The notes below the pieces were generated by a model. That model ran no database searches. It was not told the DNA's origin and was given only the letters and a program-made list of their open reading frames with translations. This document shows, one piece after another, positions 13,258 to 28,677 of a DNA stretch of 64,000 nt. This stretch comes from Pseudisothecium myosuroides (lineage: Eukaryota > Streptophyta > Bryopsida > Hypnales > Lembophyllaceae): NCBI GenBank assembly GCA_951799445.1, contig OX637287.1:43181724-43245723 (forward strand), written 5' to 3'. Position 1 is the stretch's first letter. Every line of letters starts with the position of its first letter. A program made the translations under genes and the position numbers.

Positions 13258-16200
13258 AAAATTAATTAATTTAATTAATTTTTTTGTTAACCAGCCCCCC
13301 AGCCAGCCAACCGGAAGCCAGCCAGCCGAGAGGCAGGCAGGCTCGGTGGTCCAGCATCCGGTCCAGATCGGGCTCCCCCTCTTTTTGAACTCAATTTTTT
13401 GGTCTTTTGGTTTTTAGTTTTTGGGTTCTCTCAAACTAAAACAAAAATCAAAACTAAAACACAACAAAGATGTTGGACTAACCTATTACTAGTTAGGGGA
13501 GGAGTAGGATTAGGGTCTAAACCAAAAAGGGAGAAGGGAGAAAAGAGCGGAGCACCACCGTACCTGCGCACAAAAAATGTTCCTCTCACCACTCACACCT
13601 ACACACAATGGAAGGAGATTAGGAAGGGAGGAGAAGAAGTAGGCAAGAAAGGTGAGAGACGATAAATAGTAGCCTAGGTGAGGAGTAGGTAGGCTTAGGA
13701 AAAGAAATCTAGAGAATTCATAGTGACCGATGGGAAGAGGATTAGGATGACACAAAGCAAAGTTGTGTAAGAGGGTAGGAGGAACCTTTAAATCCTTCTT
13801 GAAGTTTGAAACTATAGTGTAAGACTCATAAAAACTTAGGTAGAATAGTGCTAGTGTAGAAGAAAGAGGAAGAAAGAAAAGAAAGGAGGAAGGGAAAGAG
13901 GGAGTTTAGATCATCAAAAATTGTAATATTTTCTCAATAAGCGGTGAGCTTGGAAAAAATTCAAAACAAAGCCAAAGACTACCATGGAGCGTGAGAATGT
14001 ACACGTGGACGTGGACGAAGTTATTTTTGACACCGGTAGTGAAGAGGTGAGTTTTTGATTTAATCTTTGATGTTTCTCCCTAATTAGCATTTATTTTCCT
14101 AATCAGCCTTAGAGCGTGATTAGCATCCAAGATTAGTGCAAATTAGAAGTTTAGAGTCAAAAAGTTATAGATTAGGAATAGAGGTTTCCGAAAACATCTT
14201 ATAATTAAGATTCGACCTTAAACTGACCGCATTAGGCTAAGTTAAGCGATAGGGGGTAGGACGGAGGAATTTTGAATAAAATTTCATCCAAAAAGAACCA
14301 TGGACGGAAAGTAGGTTTAAATTAGAAGGAGAGTTTAGGATTAAAATTAAGGATTAATTAGCAATTAGAATTAGAATCAATTTACACTTTTACTTTTTAA
14401 AGTTAAACTTCTAAGGTCAAAATCTAGAGTTAACTTTGGGGAGTTAAAAAATAGAATTAATTTAGAACTTTAACTTAGGGGTTTAAACTCTCAAGTCAAA
14501 TCTTAGGGTAGGTTCATATAAGAGTTTAGAGTTGATTAGGGAGTCAAAAATTAGAGTAGAAAGTAGAGGTCAACAGTAGAATTGAAAATCAACTTAGGAA
14601 GTAGATTTTTGAGTTAGGAATAGAGTAAAAAGTAGAAGTCAAAACTTGGAGTAACATTTAGAGTTCATCTAGGATTAAAATGATAGGATTAAAGTTGGAA
14701 GTAGAAAGTCAAAAGTCAAAAGTCAAAAGTTAAGATTAAATTTAAAGGTTAAACGTTAGAGTCAAGGGGGGAAGTAAAAAGTTAGAGTAAAAAGCTAAAG
14801 TAAAAACGTAGAGTCAAACCTAGAGTTAAAATTCAAGGGTAAATCTTAGAGTAAATTTAGAAGTAAAAATTTAGAAGTTAAAGTCAAAACATAGAGTTAA
14901 CTTTAGAAGGTAAATTTTAGAGTTAGTCTAGGAGAAAAAAATTTGGAGTCAAAAGTCAAAACAAAGTCAAATGGTAGCATTAAATTTTGAAGTTAAATTC
15001 TCTAATTAGTTTGGGAAGCTAAAAACCTAGAGTATACTTAGAAGTTAAAAGTTAGAATAAGAGTTGAAACTTTAGGGATAGCTTTTAAAAGTAGAACTTC
15101 TAGGTGGAGTTCAAAAATCCAAGATAGTCTTAGAGGTTCATGGAAGGAACATAAGGGTTCTCCTTTTTACGTAGTTAGGGATGTTAGAAATGACGCCAAC
15201 TACCCAGTCTACCCTCGACATAGGATAGATAGTTAGGGAGTTAGAATTTTACCATTACCCCTGAGCATTGCAGTTATCTTGTGAGTTACTACATGCATTC
15301 TAATTATTCGCTGCCATCCACGACATTTAGGAAACGTTAGCAAAAAAGATCCATTGCTTGAAAGGCACAGTGGACCGCGCTCACATCACCCCCATATATT
15401 AAAAAATGTAGATAAAGGCATAGAACCTGGTCGATGTTCGCTTTATTACCAAGGGTGGGTAATCTAGCGCCCACAAGCGTGTAGGCATGTGATTTGTTAG
15501 GCTTTGTTGAGCACTAATAGAGCTGTAGCGTACGAGACTTGGTCATTTACCTTGACGTTATTGTTGGCTTGAATTAGGATCAGGTAATGTTTTTTGTTGG
15601 ATCCAGACGGGGTAGCTCGAGGGATTGCCTTATGCCTCCAATGTAATGAATGAGCTTGTGAACCTTCAGACTCTCGTAATGTGATCCGAAATGAATTTGT
15701 CAAACGCTGCTCATTTGCTCTCGATCTTTCTCTACCGTTCTGTGCCTGCGTGTTGGCGCGCTTCGAGGTGTCCCAACAACTTGAAGTGTTGCCAGTAGGA
15801 TCTCCTACCAAAAATAGTTACTTTGGCGCCTTCACTTTCGAGCCCACTTGGCACCAAGTGGTGCTTCGTCACAAGTGTCATACATCGCCACGAAGGCTGC
15901 GAAGAGTACAGCTCGTCGCGTAGAGCGCAGGCGCCCACCCTTACACCGGGCGACCCGACGAGGCAACATACAATGCCATGAACATCGATTGTGGGCACGA
16001 TACTAAAAAATTCTTCTCCAAATTTTTTTGGCGCACTACCTGCACCAGTACAGAGACACCCACCGAAGGGATTTGCCGGAAGTTGCCCACAAAGTTTTAT
16101 ATAAATCATGTTTTCCCCGCTCTCGACAGGAAAGCATTTGATGCCCCGCATTTTCCAAAAATTTGCTCCGACACAGGAGTCTTACGCCTCGCCAAAATTT

Positions 16201-16670
16201 CGGCAGCGCCTGTGGCCACTTCTAATCCCATCGCAACGGCTGGACGGCGCAATTCATGGCTTATTCTGCTCCCGAATTTTTCATCTCTCACCGTATCCCA
16301 GGGCTACGGTACTGTATCAGGGGAGCCCGAGGGCCGTTCAAGGGTTAAGAGGCCATCTGTTTTATAGGACGGGTGGGGTTGTTTTGGAGGCGCCTCTTAA
16401 CAGTTCATCCAAGTTATAGGACGGGTGGGGATGCTCTACTATTTTTTAATGTTCTTTTTTCATTCTAATCTGTCATCACGTGATCTCATAATAGAGGGGA
16501 ACTGCTGCGCAAAAAGAAATGATTGGGGCGCCTTTACATTTTTCTGGTTGCACTTGCAGTAGGGTTTGGTTCTTTGTTGAGCGCGCCATCTGCACGCTCA
16601 GCGTGGCTCCGTCTATGTGGAACGTCGAATCCGGTGCCTGCACATCGGCATTGGGCGTGGTCAGTTTCAT
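65..16670 (-). CDS. Candidate small membrane-protein gene, interrupted in its first intron by the piggyBac element
   Basis: I do not recognise the product. Four minus-strand segments join in frame with usable splice sites: 16670-16554 (ATG, donor CAA|GTGCAA), 535-326 (acceptor TTTGCAG, donor CAG|GTACGT), 255-208 (acceptor GAGGCAG, donor AAT|GTAAGT) and 79-65 (acceptor TTTTGTAG, ending in TAA). All joins are phase 0 and total 390 nt, or 129 aa. The second exon encodes one hydrophobic stretch (VFFHSVFAVFTMVITV), a possible membrane segment, followed by an acidic patch (TDQEED). In this model the first intron is about 16 kb, but only about 262 bp once piggyBac and one TTAA copy are subtracted, matching other introns here. 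The start lies about 640 bp from the divergent monooxygenase start. The individual splice sites are seen; the link across the transposon is inference. Exons 2 and 3 alone are more secure than the whole model. Confidence 0.33.
788..2062 (+). other. 424-codon open frame in the 5' part of the piggyBac element, coding status unknown
   Basis: This is an unbroken frame upstream of the recognisable transposase. The translation resembles no family I know. It is rich in Arg, Gly, Ser and Thr and ends with a basic, NLS-like patch (RPKRARQ). The frame continues past its TAA with an acidic stretch (EEASSEDGYG), so an N-terminal transposase extension or a second element-encoded protein is conceivable. Against this, the region is GC-rich, which lengthens chance frames, and the opposite strand also has frames of around 100 codons. 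Treat it as a hypothesis. Confidence 0.2.
5060..6060. repeat. G-poor, strand-asymmetric low-complexity tract in the left LTR
   Basis: This stretch is built from degenerate words such as TTTTAACTCTAA and TTTTTACTTCTAAA, with very little G on the + strand. The counterpart in the right LTR (about 14340-15120) shows the complementary A/G-rich composition. No open frame of note is present. Confidence 0.75.
6940..7095. repeat. Minisatellite of about 25-27 bp units in the left LTR
   Basis: Around five degenerate units contain CTAAACTAGATCTATCACTG followed by a short T-rich spacer. I do not find this array in the equivalent part of the right LTR, so it has expanded or been lost in one copy. Confidence 0.7.
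7335..7415. repeat. GCTGGGCTGGCTGACT-type minisatellite in the left LTR
   Basis: Tandem 12-16 bp units rich in CTGG. The right LTR has related CCAGC-rich repeats at about 13110-13350, interrupted by an AT microsatellite. Confidence 0.7.
7811..8000 (-). repeat. Two units of a ~95-bp tandem repeat in the left LTR
   Basis: Each unit carries TTCAAAGCTTCGCCGT, a GGGGGGTCCAC block and TTAGAAGAGGG. The right LTR has four units of the same repeat, inverted, at 12350-12690. Confidence 0.7.
9712..10637 (+). other. piggyBac segment between the two LTRs
   Basis: This spacer holds the 3' end of the transposase gene up to the TGA at 10340-10342, then about 295 bases of apparently non-coding piggyBac sequence to the TSD (AGCGT, 10633-10637) of the right LTR. 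It would form the loop if the two LTR arms paired. Confidence 0.8.
11928..11935 (+). promoter_or_regulatory. Putative LTR TATA box
   Basis: TATATAAG in the context CCTATATAAGGGCCCC is conserved in the left LTR on the opposite strand (8409-8416). It is the best TATA-like element seen in either copy and would place a transcription start near 11960, with a U3 of about 1.3 kb. This is inferred from motif and conservation only. Confidence 0.4.
12350..12690 (+). repeat. Four units of a ~94-bp tandem repeat in the right LTR
   Basis: Units begin with CCCTCTTCTAA at about 12350, 12444, 12538 and 12629, and each ends near GGACGGCGAAGCTTTGA. The left LTR keeps only two units. Confidence 0.8.
13215..13250. 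repeat. AT dinucleotide microsatellite
   Basis: A run of about 18 AT units in the right LTR, followed by an A/T-only stretch. The left LTR lacks it. Confidence 0.9.
15481..16344. other. 3' non-coding end of the piggyBac element
   Basis: This is original piggyBac sequence running to the right TIR. Frames of up to about 139 codons occur on both strands, but none resembles a known protein and none is supported by splice sites or paralogues in the window. Confidence 0.6.
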
Positions 16671-17311
16671 AGATCACTCTCTCATTTCATTAAGATCAGT
16701 TTCTTCACTCGTTTCTTCACTCATTTCATGCAGTTCAATTTGCTCGTCAGTTTGATTTTGGAGTTTCTGTAGATGTGATTATATTTGTACCAATAGGGTC
16801 ACTTGTTGAGTTGTTGCCACTGTTATTGAATTAGGAAGGCAGATGTATGGCAAGGACGCTTGACTACATAATCTGTTAGTGATTTCTCTTGACAAACTAG
16901 CAATGTAGATCAAAAGTTGAAACCCTAAACCACTAACTCACATACCGACTGATTGTTTCTGTGTACTGTACATGTATCATGTTGCGCTGCCACTGGAAGT
17001 AAATGACTCAATGTCTAAAATGATTCAATGCTTCAGCCCATTGTGTGCATTTGTCCTAGATAGTGCGGCAATCGGTTATATCCTACCTTCCGCTACGTAC
17101 AGCGTTTCCTCTTCAGTAATGAGATCATTTATTATAACGAAATTGACTTAAAGTTTTCTATTTCAGCCCATCGGGTGCATTTGTACTAGATAGACAGTGT
17201 GTGAAGGCAATCGATCGGCTATTTTCCTTCCGTTACGTACACTCAGCGTTTCCTCTTCGTATGCAGGTTAGGTCGTCGGTTCGCACTCTTGATTGGAGGC
17301 CAGTTGTGAGA
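16671..17311 (+). promoter_or_regulatory. Upstream region of the monooxygenase gene with a tandem duplication
   Basis: Two similar segments, 17034-17113 and 17164-17258, share CAGCCCAT, GTGCATTTGT, CTAGATAG, CGCTACGTAC or CGTTACGTAC, and GCGTTTCCTCTTC. A TATGCAG|G acceptor-like site at about 17267 suggests a possible intron in the 5' UTR. The region would be shared with the divergent candidate gene starting at 16670. Confidence 0.45.
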
Positions 17312-23370
<6,059 letters not shown>

Positions 23371-23910
23371 GGATTTTTTTGGCTTTTGGACCCAAGATGG
23401 AATGATTGGAGACTTTATAAGTATTAGAGGCTATCATATTGTTAGAAAAGATTATGGAGTTGTTTGATTTTTGAATTTTTTTTATTCTTTTATTTTATAG
23501 TTTTATCACCATGGAAAAAACTTGATTTTGTATCATTGTAAAATATATATATATCAATTGCAATTGAATGAACTCCTAGAAAGTTTTTATTTTATGTGTG
23601 TTGTTTGATGTTGGTGTGTTGGCTAGCGGATTGTCTTATGCATGTAATCATTGACTCTTGGACCCCGGATTGAGTAATAGATTCATAGACAACGTAGAGT
23701 ATTAAGCCACTAAATATAAGCACCTTGTATATTTTTAGTAGTGATTGTAGAGTCGATTGGTTTTAGAAACCATTTTTTACTTGCATACACTGTTGTACAA
23801 CTACTGGATAAACTTCAATTTGCCCCAAAACCAACAATTTCTCATTAGTTTTATTTTTTTAATAAATTTCATTATTATTATTATTATTAAATAATAAAGA
23901 ATAAAGAGTA
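23371..23910. other. 3' flank of the monooxygenase gene
   Basis: AT-rich sequence probably holding the 3' UTR and poly(A) site. An ATT-rich microsatellite lies at 23865-23890. No gene seen. Confidence 0.5.
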
Positions 23911-23914
23911 TTAA

Positions 23915-24826
23915 CCCTTAAAGTTCCTTGAGTATGTTTTCACCAAAAATGCTCCAAAACTGTCATTTCTAGTACAAGTACCAAATTTTTGAAAAATATC
24001 ATTTTTGGACACATTTAACCATAGGATCATGTAGTACTCTGGTTTGAAAATACATGGAAAAAATTTCAGAAATTTTTATCGTGTAGATTGGAAGATATTA
24101 GCGTTTGAAGTGGCAAAAGTCCTTTTTTTGGCCCTACGAAAAACCGGGCAGCTGCACTTCACAAGGTCAAATTATTATGAAAAAAATTCCAAAATGGTTG
24201 TGCTTCTTTGAATTCATTCTTCAGGGCAAGTTGGCTACATGCTTGAAAATTTTCAAATTATTTGGAATTGTATAACATAGAGGAAAAAAATAGTAAGTAG
24301 AAAGAAACAGAGAATGGTTCAAAATACTAAATTGTTAAGAAGTTAATTATGGAATTGAAAAATACCAATTCCAATGGTTGCAATGTTGTAATAAACAATC
24401 TACATCCTACAATTTATTTTTTTGAAAAATATTAAAAATTGAGTGAAATAAACAACTTCAAAGTTTATTTTAGAGTAGACAATCCATAACTGCCCGCAAA
24501 CTAAAAATCCTCATAACATTTGATTCATTGATCAAAATGGAATGATTCAAAGCTTTCCACGTATATATAAATCTAATAAATCAATTTCAAATTTTTATTT
24601 TTGAAAAAAGTGATTTTTTCTAATTTGCCTGAATTCCCCGAGTTGAGAAACAAATAACATATTTGGCCATAACTTTTGAATCGTATTTCCAAATGTCATG
24701 AAATTTGGTGCATATGAAAGATATTCCTCGTATTAAAATTTCAGCCCAAAATATGAAAATTTCCAGTCACACGTACCTGCCCAAAATTTCTATGTTGCCA
24801 AAAAAAGCATGTTGGTCCTTTAGGGA
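23915..24826 (-). mobile_element. piggyBac-type MITE, divergent subfamily (912 bp)
   Basis: TTAA at 23911-23914 and 24827-24830. The left end is CCCTTAAAGTTCC; the right end, reversed, is TCCCTAAAGGACC. Its right ~220 bp, reversed, matches the left ~220 bp of 42234-43157 (GAAATTTTGGGCAGGT, AATATCTTTCAT, TATGGCCAAATATGTTA). It is therefore a sister subfamily in opposite orientation. Confidence 0.75.
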
Positions 24827-25003
24827 TTAATCAATTATAATATATGATTAATTTTTATAAAATAATATAATTTAGGAGCAATACTTTATGTCCAAAAAAC
24901 TATTTAGTGTTTTATTATTATTTTATGAAGAACAAACATGCTCTACGGAATTTCAAATGTCACATTAAACTAGAAGAGTTTTAAAATTCACAAATCATTT
25001 TAA

Positions 25004-25927
25004 CCCCTAAAGGACTGTTGTCTATTCGGGGGACAGATGCGTTTTCAGGTAGGTACCTACAGGCTGAAATTTTCTCCTGATTTTTTAAAACTTTTTTTGG
25101 AGATAGAAAAACTGATAAGCTTTATAAGAATGTAATTCTTTTCACAATTAGTGCCCGGGAACAAAAGTTATGACCAAATAAGTGTAAAACAGGGGATGGC
25201 GGGCAGCCCGGGCAACCAAATAAAATGGACAAAAATTTGAATTTTTTTTTTAATATTTTTTTTCTCATAGATTATATTTTTGTCTATCTAGAAATCTTTT
25301 ATTCATTTCATTTGGATATGTTATGAAAAGGTTATGGACATTCTTGTTTTTTGGGCAGTTAGAGCATCTTCTTGAAAAAATAACTTGTAGGATTCATTTC
25401 TGAATGCTATTTTTCAAATTTTTCAATTTTTTTTTTCATGGTTTAGTTTACTTGTTAGAACAATCTCACCATTGGAATTAGTGTATTTTGATTCCATTTA
25501 AAGTATATTAATATTTTAGATTTTCCTTCTATCTCGTACCTACTTCTACTTAACAATTTTTTAAGAGTGGTAATTAAGATTTTTTGAATTTTCTTTTTCC
25601 TAGACTCTCAACTCAATTCTCCACTATAAAGATTTAAAGCTCAAAACTCTGTAGTGCAAAAATTTTAAGTTAAAAATGTTCAAAGTCAAAAAATCTAATC
25701 CCGCAATGTGTTGAAAAACTTGCTTTTTTCACTTTAAACACAGATATCTTGCAATCTGTGTAGTCAAAAATTTTGAAATCATTTTCATACACCCTCATAC
25801 TAGTTAGGTGTAAGTTCCTACTGTTAGATGTGAAAAAAATACAATTTTCAATTTTTTTTACACTTTGCTATAGATATAGAAGTTTTGAGTGTTTTTTGGT
25901 AGAAAAAAGGCCTTGGTCCTTTAGGGG
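25004..25927 (+). mobile_element. piggyBac-type MITE, copy B (924 bp)
   Basis: TTAA at 25000-25003 and 25928-25931, with TIR CCCCTAAAGGACTG at the left and a complementary CCTTTAGGGG right end. It is collinear with copy A over its full length with scattered substitutions and small indels. Confidence 0.88.
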
Positions 25928-25931
25928 TTAA

Positions 25932-27282
25932 ATGGCATGGCAAAGATTATTAATCTCAAAGAGGCTTATGGAATATTTTAGGAAATATAAGCACTTTAAA
26001 GTTATTTATTGCAAAAAATTTTAATAATTTATTAAAATTTAATAAATTTATTAAAACTTTATAAATTAAAAATCTGTTTAAATTTTTTAGCTATAATTAA
26101 TGAAAAAGAGCATTATATATGACTAGCTACAAAAACAAAATCCATGATAAAGAATAGTAAGTATGGGTCTTCATCATCCATTAATGTATGGTGCTTTTGA
26201 GTTATGATGGGGTAAACCGGTTATGTACGTACGGGTATAGAAAAAATTGCTTAAAATAGAACAGTTGTTCCAAATACCTATTGTATGTTACACAATGGGG
26301 CTACTAGCTACAATATTTTCAAAAGCTATAACTATAAATTCACAAGAGAAAATAAAATATTTAATTTCCAAAAAAAACTAGTTATATCAGAATTATTATA
26401 TTGGAGTTAAGTCGTGTAGATTCTCATTTATTATGGCTTGGGCCTTGTATGGCTGATATTAGTGAGCAAATTCTTTTTCATATTTTAAAAGAAAGAGAAA
26501 TGATATATAATTTATTTGAAGTAGCTACAGGCATGCGAATGGTGCATATTTATTTTTGTATTAGAGAATTGCTATAGCACAATTCTTGGTAAACTTTGAC
26601 TTTATATGATTTTCCATGATGAATGAAGCTTTTTAATGTTGTTAACTAACCTTGGAATATTTGTTTTCATGCTATCTCATAGATGTCGGTACTAACTACT
26701 ATTTGTGTGACAAAAAAACTTGGAATATTTGTTTTTATATTCATAGATGTACCACTCACTGTTTGTGTAACAAAAATATCTTCAAAAAACAAATCTTTAA
26801 ATTTTGATATCTATATCTATTATATGTGTGTAAGTGATATTTATTAATGCATGACTGATTAGTAATTTAGGCATTGAATGGGTCCTTATTTGTGAAGAAA
26901 GATTAGACAACTTTGCAAAATGGCTTGAAAATTATGAAAAGTTATGAAGCCAATTGCAAATGAAAATGGAGCACATGTTGCAAGCAAACATAGGTTTCTA
27001 GAAGATCCATCATTCTAAAAATTGTATTTTTTATATATCAATATATTGTAACTATGTGGATATAGGAATATTGACTTGAAAGAGAAACTAAACCTAAATG
27101 AAACTTAAGTTAAAATCAATTATAACAAATGTATTGTAGTTGGGCCCATCATTCTAGATATTTAAATTCTTTTGTTTCGTAGAACTGTAATTTTTGGTTG
27201 TAAGAGTAATAACATTCTAAATTATATTTAAGATTCCAGTGATTACATATAGGATTGTTGACTTTTTTAATTAATAATGTTT
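25932..27282. other. AT-rich intergenic DNA
   Basis: No gene seen. It contains a short tandem duplication at about 26650-26782, where CTTGGAATATTTGTTTT and a CATAGATGT...TTTGTGT block occur twice about 65 bp apart. Confidence 0.5.
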
Positions 27283-27425
27283 CCCCCTAGAAGGATCCGG
27301 ACCCCTACGACCAAGATAGTCACCAAAAGATTTTGATTTTTGGACCAATAGGTACATTTTTTGTTTCTAAAGTTAACAATGAAGTCATCCATTGGATTTT
27401 TTAGGTTTGTAGTGTCCTTATAGGA
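27283..27425 (-). mobile_element. Decayed short MITE, same family as 46739-46877
   Basis: Reversed, it matches the ~139-bp element at 46739-46877 through blocks such as GGACCAATAGGT, TTTGTTT...AACAATG and TCATCCATTGGA. The TTAA borders have been lost. Confidence 0.55.
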
Positions 27426-27712
27426 TTGAATTAGAGGATTGTATTTATGTTAGAAAATACTTAAGTTAGATCTAAAGTTAGTCGATTTGTTTGTTTCACT
27501 TGTTACGGTGAGATTTCTTGGATCGTGCATCCCTAGTTGTGTATTTGGAAAGCCCTTAGCAAGGAGGGGTGCATGGGCTTTGTTTTGTGGCATTTGAATC
27601 TAAGGTGTGAATGATATTAAATTTCAAAGTTTTTATGAATTAAAAAATTAGAAAATTACTTTTATTGTTATTTTGACTGTGGCAAGGGCCCAAGGCCCAA
27701 GGTACACTAGTA

Positions 27713-27826
27713 CATTTTAATTTGAATAGGGATGCTTGAGATCTACTTGCTAAGGCAATATACCATACGAAACCTCCAACATTTTAATTTGAATAGGGAT
27801 GCTTGAGACCTACTTGCTAAGAGCAT
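27713..27826 (+). repeat. 68-bp tandem duplication preserving an empty MITE site
   Basis: ATTTTAATTTGAATAGGGAT plus GCTTGAGA.CTACTTGCTAA occurs at about 27713 and again at 27781. The first copy reads straight through the site where the second carries the MITE at 27821. Confidence 0.8.
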
Positions 27827-28083
27827 CTCCACCAATCTATTTAGTATGCCTAAACTTGAAGTCTCAAAGCAGTCAACCTTGACTTTATACAGATGAGACC
27901 TCACCAGTTCTCTATATGAGCCTCTGGATACAAAACTGGGTCAAAGTTTTACAAATTTTTGTATATTTCAGGAATACAGAGCTTGGAAAAAGATTGGTGC
28001 AATAAATTTTTTGCATCTCTATTTGCATTTGAGGTCCTCTCCCTAAATCTTTAGGGATACGGAATTTGCTGGTGGGGATGCTC
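27821..28083. mobile_element. Tourist-like (PIF/Harbinger) MITE, 263 bp
   Basis: TIR GAGCATCTCCACC at 27821-27833 and GGTGGGGATGCTC at 28071-28083 (12 of 13 match), flanked by TAA at 27818-27820 and 28084-28086. A TAA target duplication is typical of Tourist elements. The uninserted sequence is visible next door, which supports the boundaries. Confidence 0.82.
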
Positions 28084-28185
28084 TAAAGGCAATAAGTTAT
28101 ATTGTACCTAACCTCCAAATGGAATTTTTTTATAGCATGAATTTAAATGAGGTAGCAAGTTCTGATTGCATGCAAACTTTGTATT

Positions 28186-28368
28186 CTAAATTCTATGTTT
28201 GCCACGTGGCACAGTTAAGAGACTAGAACTACCTCCAACAAACTCTTTCATTTTCCACTTCGCGTTTGAACCAGCCGGAGTTTCTTCTTCTTCGACATCA
28301 GACAACTCGATCTCCTTTAGAATGATTTCACGATACTTCCAAGACATTAGGGTTTTCAAACAAGTCAC
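28186..28368 (-). other. Short acidic open frame divergent from ZW10, status unknown
   Basis: A 60-codon minus-strand frame contains ELSDVEEEETPAGS and a preceding MSWKYREIILKEI segment. Composition is protein-like and the frame faces away from ZW10, as a divergent first exon would. I found no convincing downstream exon, so this could be a gene relic. Confidence 0.2.
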
Positions 28369-28677
28369 TTATTAGGGTTTCAACATTTTTAGGTTTCGAT
28401 TTTCGATAATTGCCGGAAAATGTCTCACAGATTCCTCGCAAATCGCAAACTGTAGCGGAGAGAATTTAAGTTTTCAGTCGCAATGTTTGACAAAGAATGA
28501 TTTCACGATACATTATATTAGGGTTTTCAAACAAGAGTCATCACATCGGTTTTCAACATTTTTAGGTTATGATTTCCGACTATTGCCCGAAGATGTCTCA
28601 CAGATTCACGCGCAATCCAAAACAAACATGAATCGCAAACTCTAGCGGAGACGATTTTTTTTAGTTTTCCACTCGCC
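28320..28677 (+). promoter_or_regulatory. Duplicated 5' region of ZW10
   Basis: Two tandem copies of about 175 bp (about 28320-28494 and 28495-28680) share AATGATTTCACGATAC, TAGGGTTTTCAAACAAG, TTCAACATTTTTAGGTT, ATGTCTCACAGATTC and CTAGCGGAGA or GTAGCGGAGA. The second copy runs into the start codon. The first has ATG at the equivalent place (TCGCAATGTTTGAC), a potential upstream start. Confidence 0.65.

Larger units (their letters stand above)
10638..15475 (+). mobile_element. Very long solo LTR (4,838 bp), right copy
   Basis: On the + strand it begins TGTGAGCTC and ends GCGCCCACA, with a perfect 5-bp duplication AGCGT at 10633-10637 and 15476-15480. It is the reverse complement of 4719-9706 over nearly its whole length, with only scattered substitutions in the better-preserved parts (for example 8640-9706 against 10638-11700). 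Differences in length come mainly from tandem arrays and microsatellites. It lies in the piggyBac 3' non-coding region, so it did not break the transposase. Its separate TSD shows an insertion independent of the left copy. Confidence 0.8.
593..16344 (+). mobile_element. piggyBac DNA transposon with nested LTR insertions
   Basis: The left end reads TTAA (589-592) then CCCTTGAACAGCC. The right end, on the other strand, reads TTAA (16345-16348) then CCCTTGAACGGCC. piggyBac elements duplicate TTAA on insertion and begin with CCC, so boundaries and superfamily agree with the transposase inside. Removing the two nested LTR elements plus one TSD copy each leaves about 5.9 kb, which is large for piggyBac. 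The interior is much more GC-rich than the flanking DNA. Both TTAA copies and the first 12 of 13 TIR bases are conserved, but the transposase has several in-frame stops, so the copy is dead as an autonomous element. I see no second intact gene. Confidence 0.9.

Noticed and set aside
4719..15475. A single foldback transposon with 4.9-kb terminal inverted repeats
   Set aside because: Each arm has its own 5-bp target duplication, and the transposase frame crosses the left arm's position, so the arms are separate insertions.
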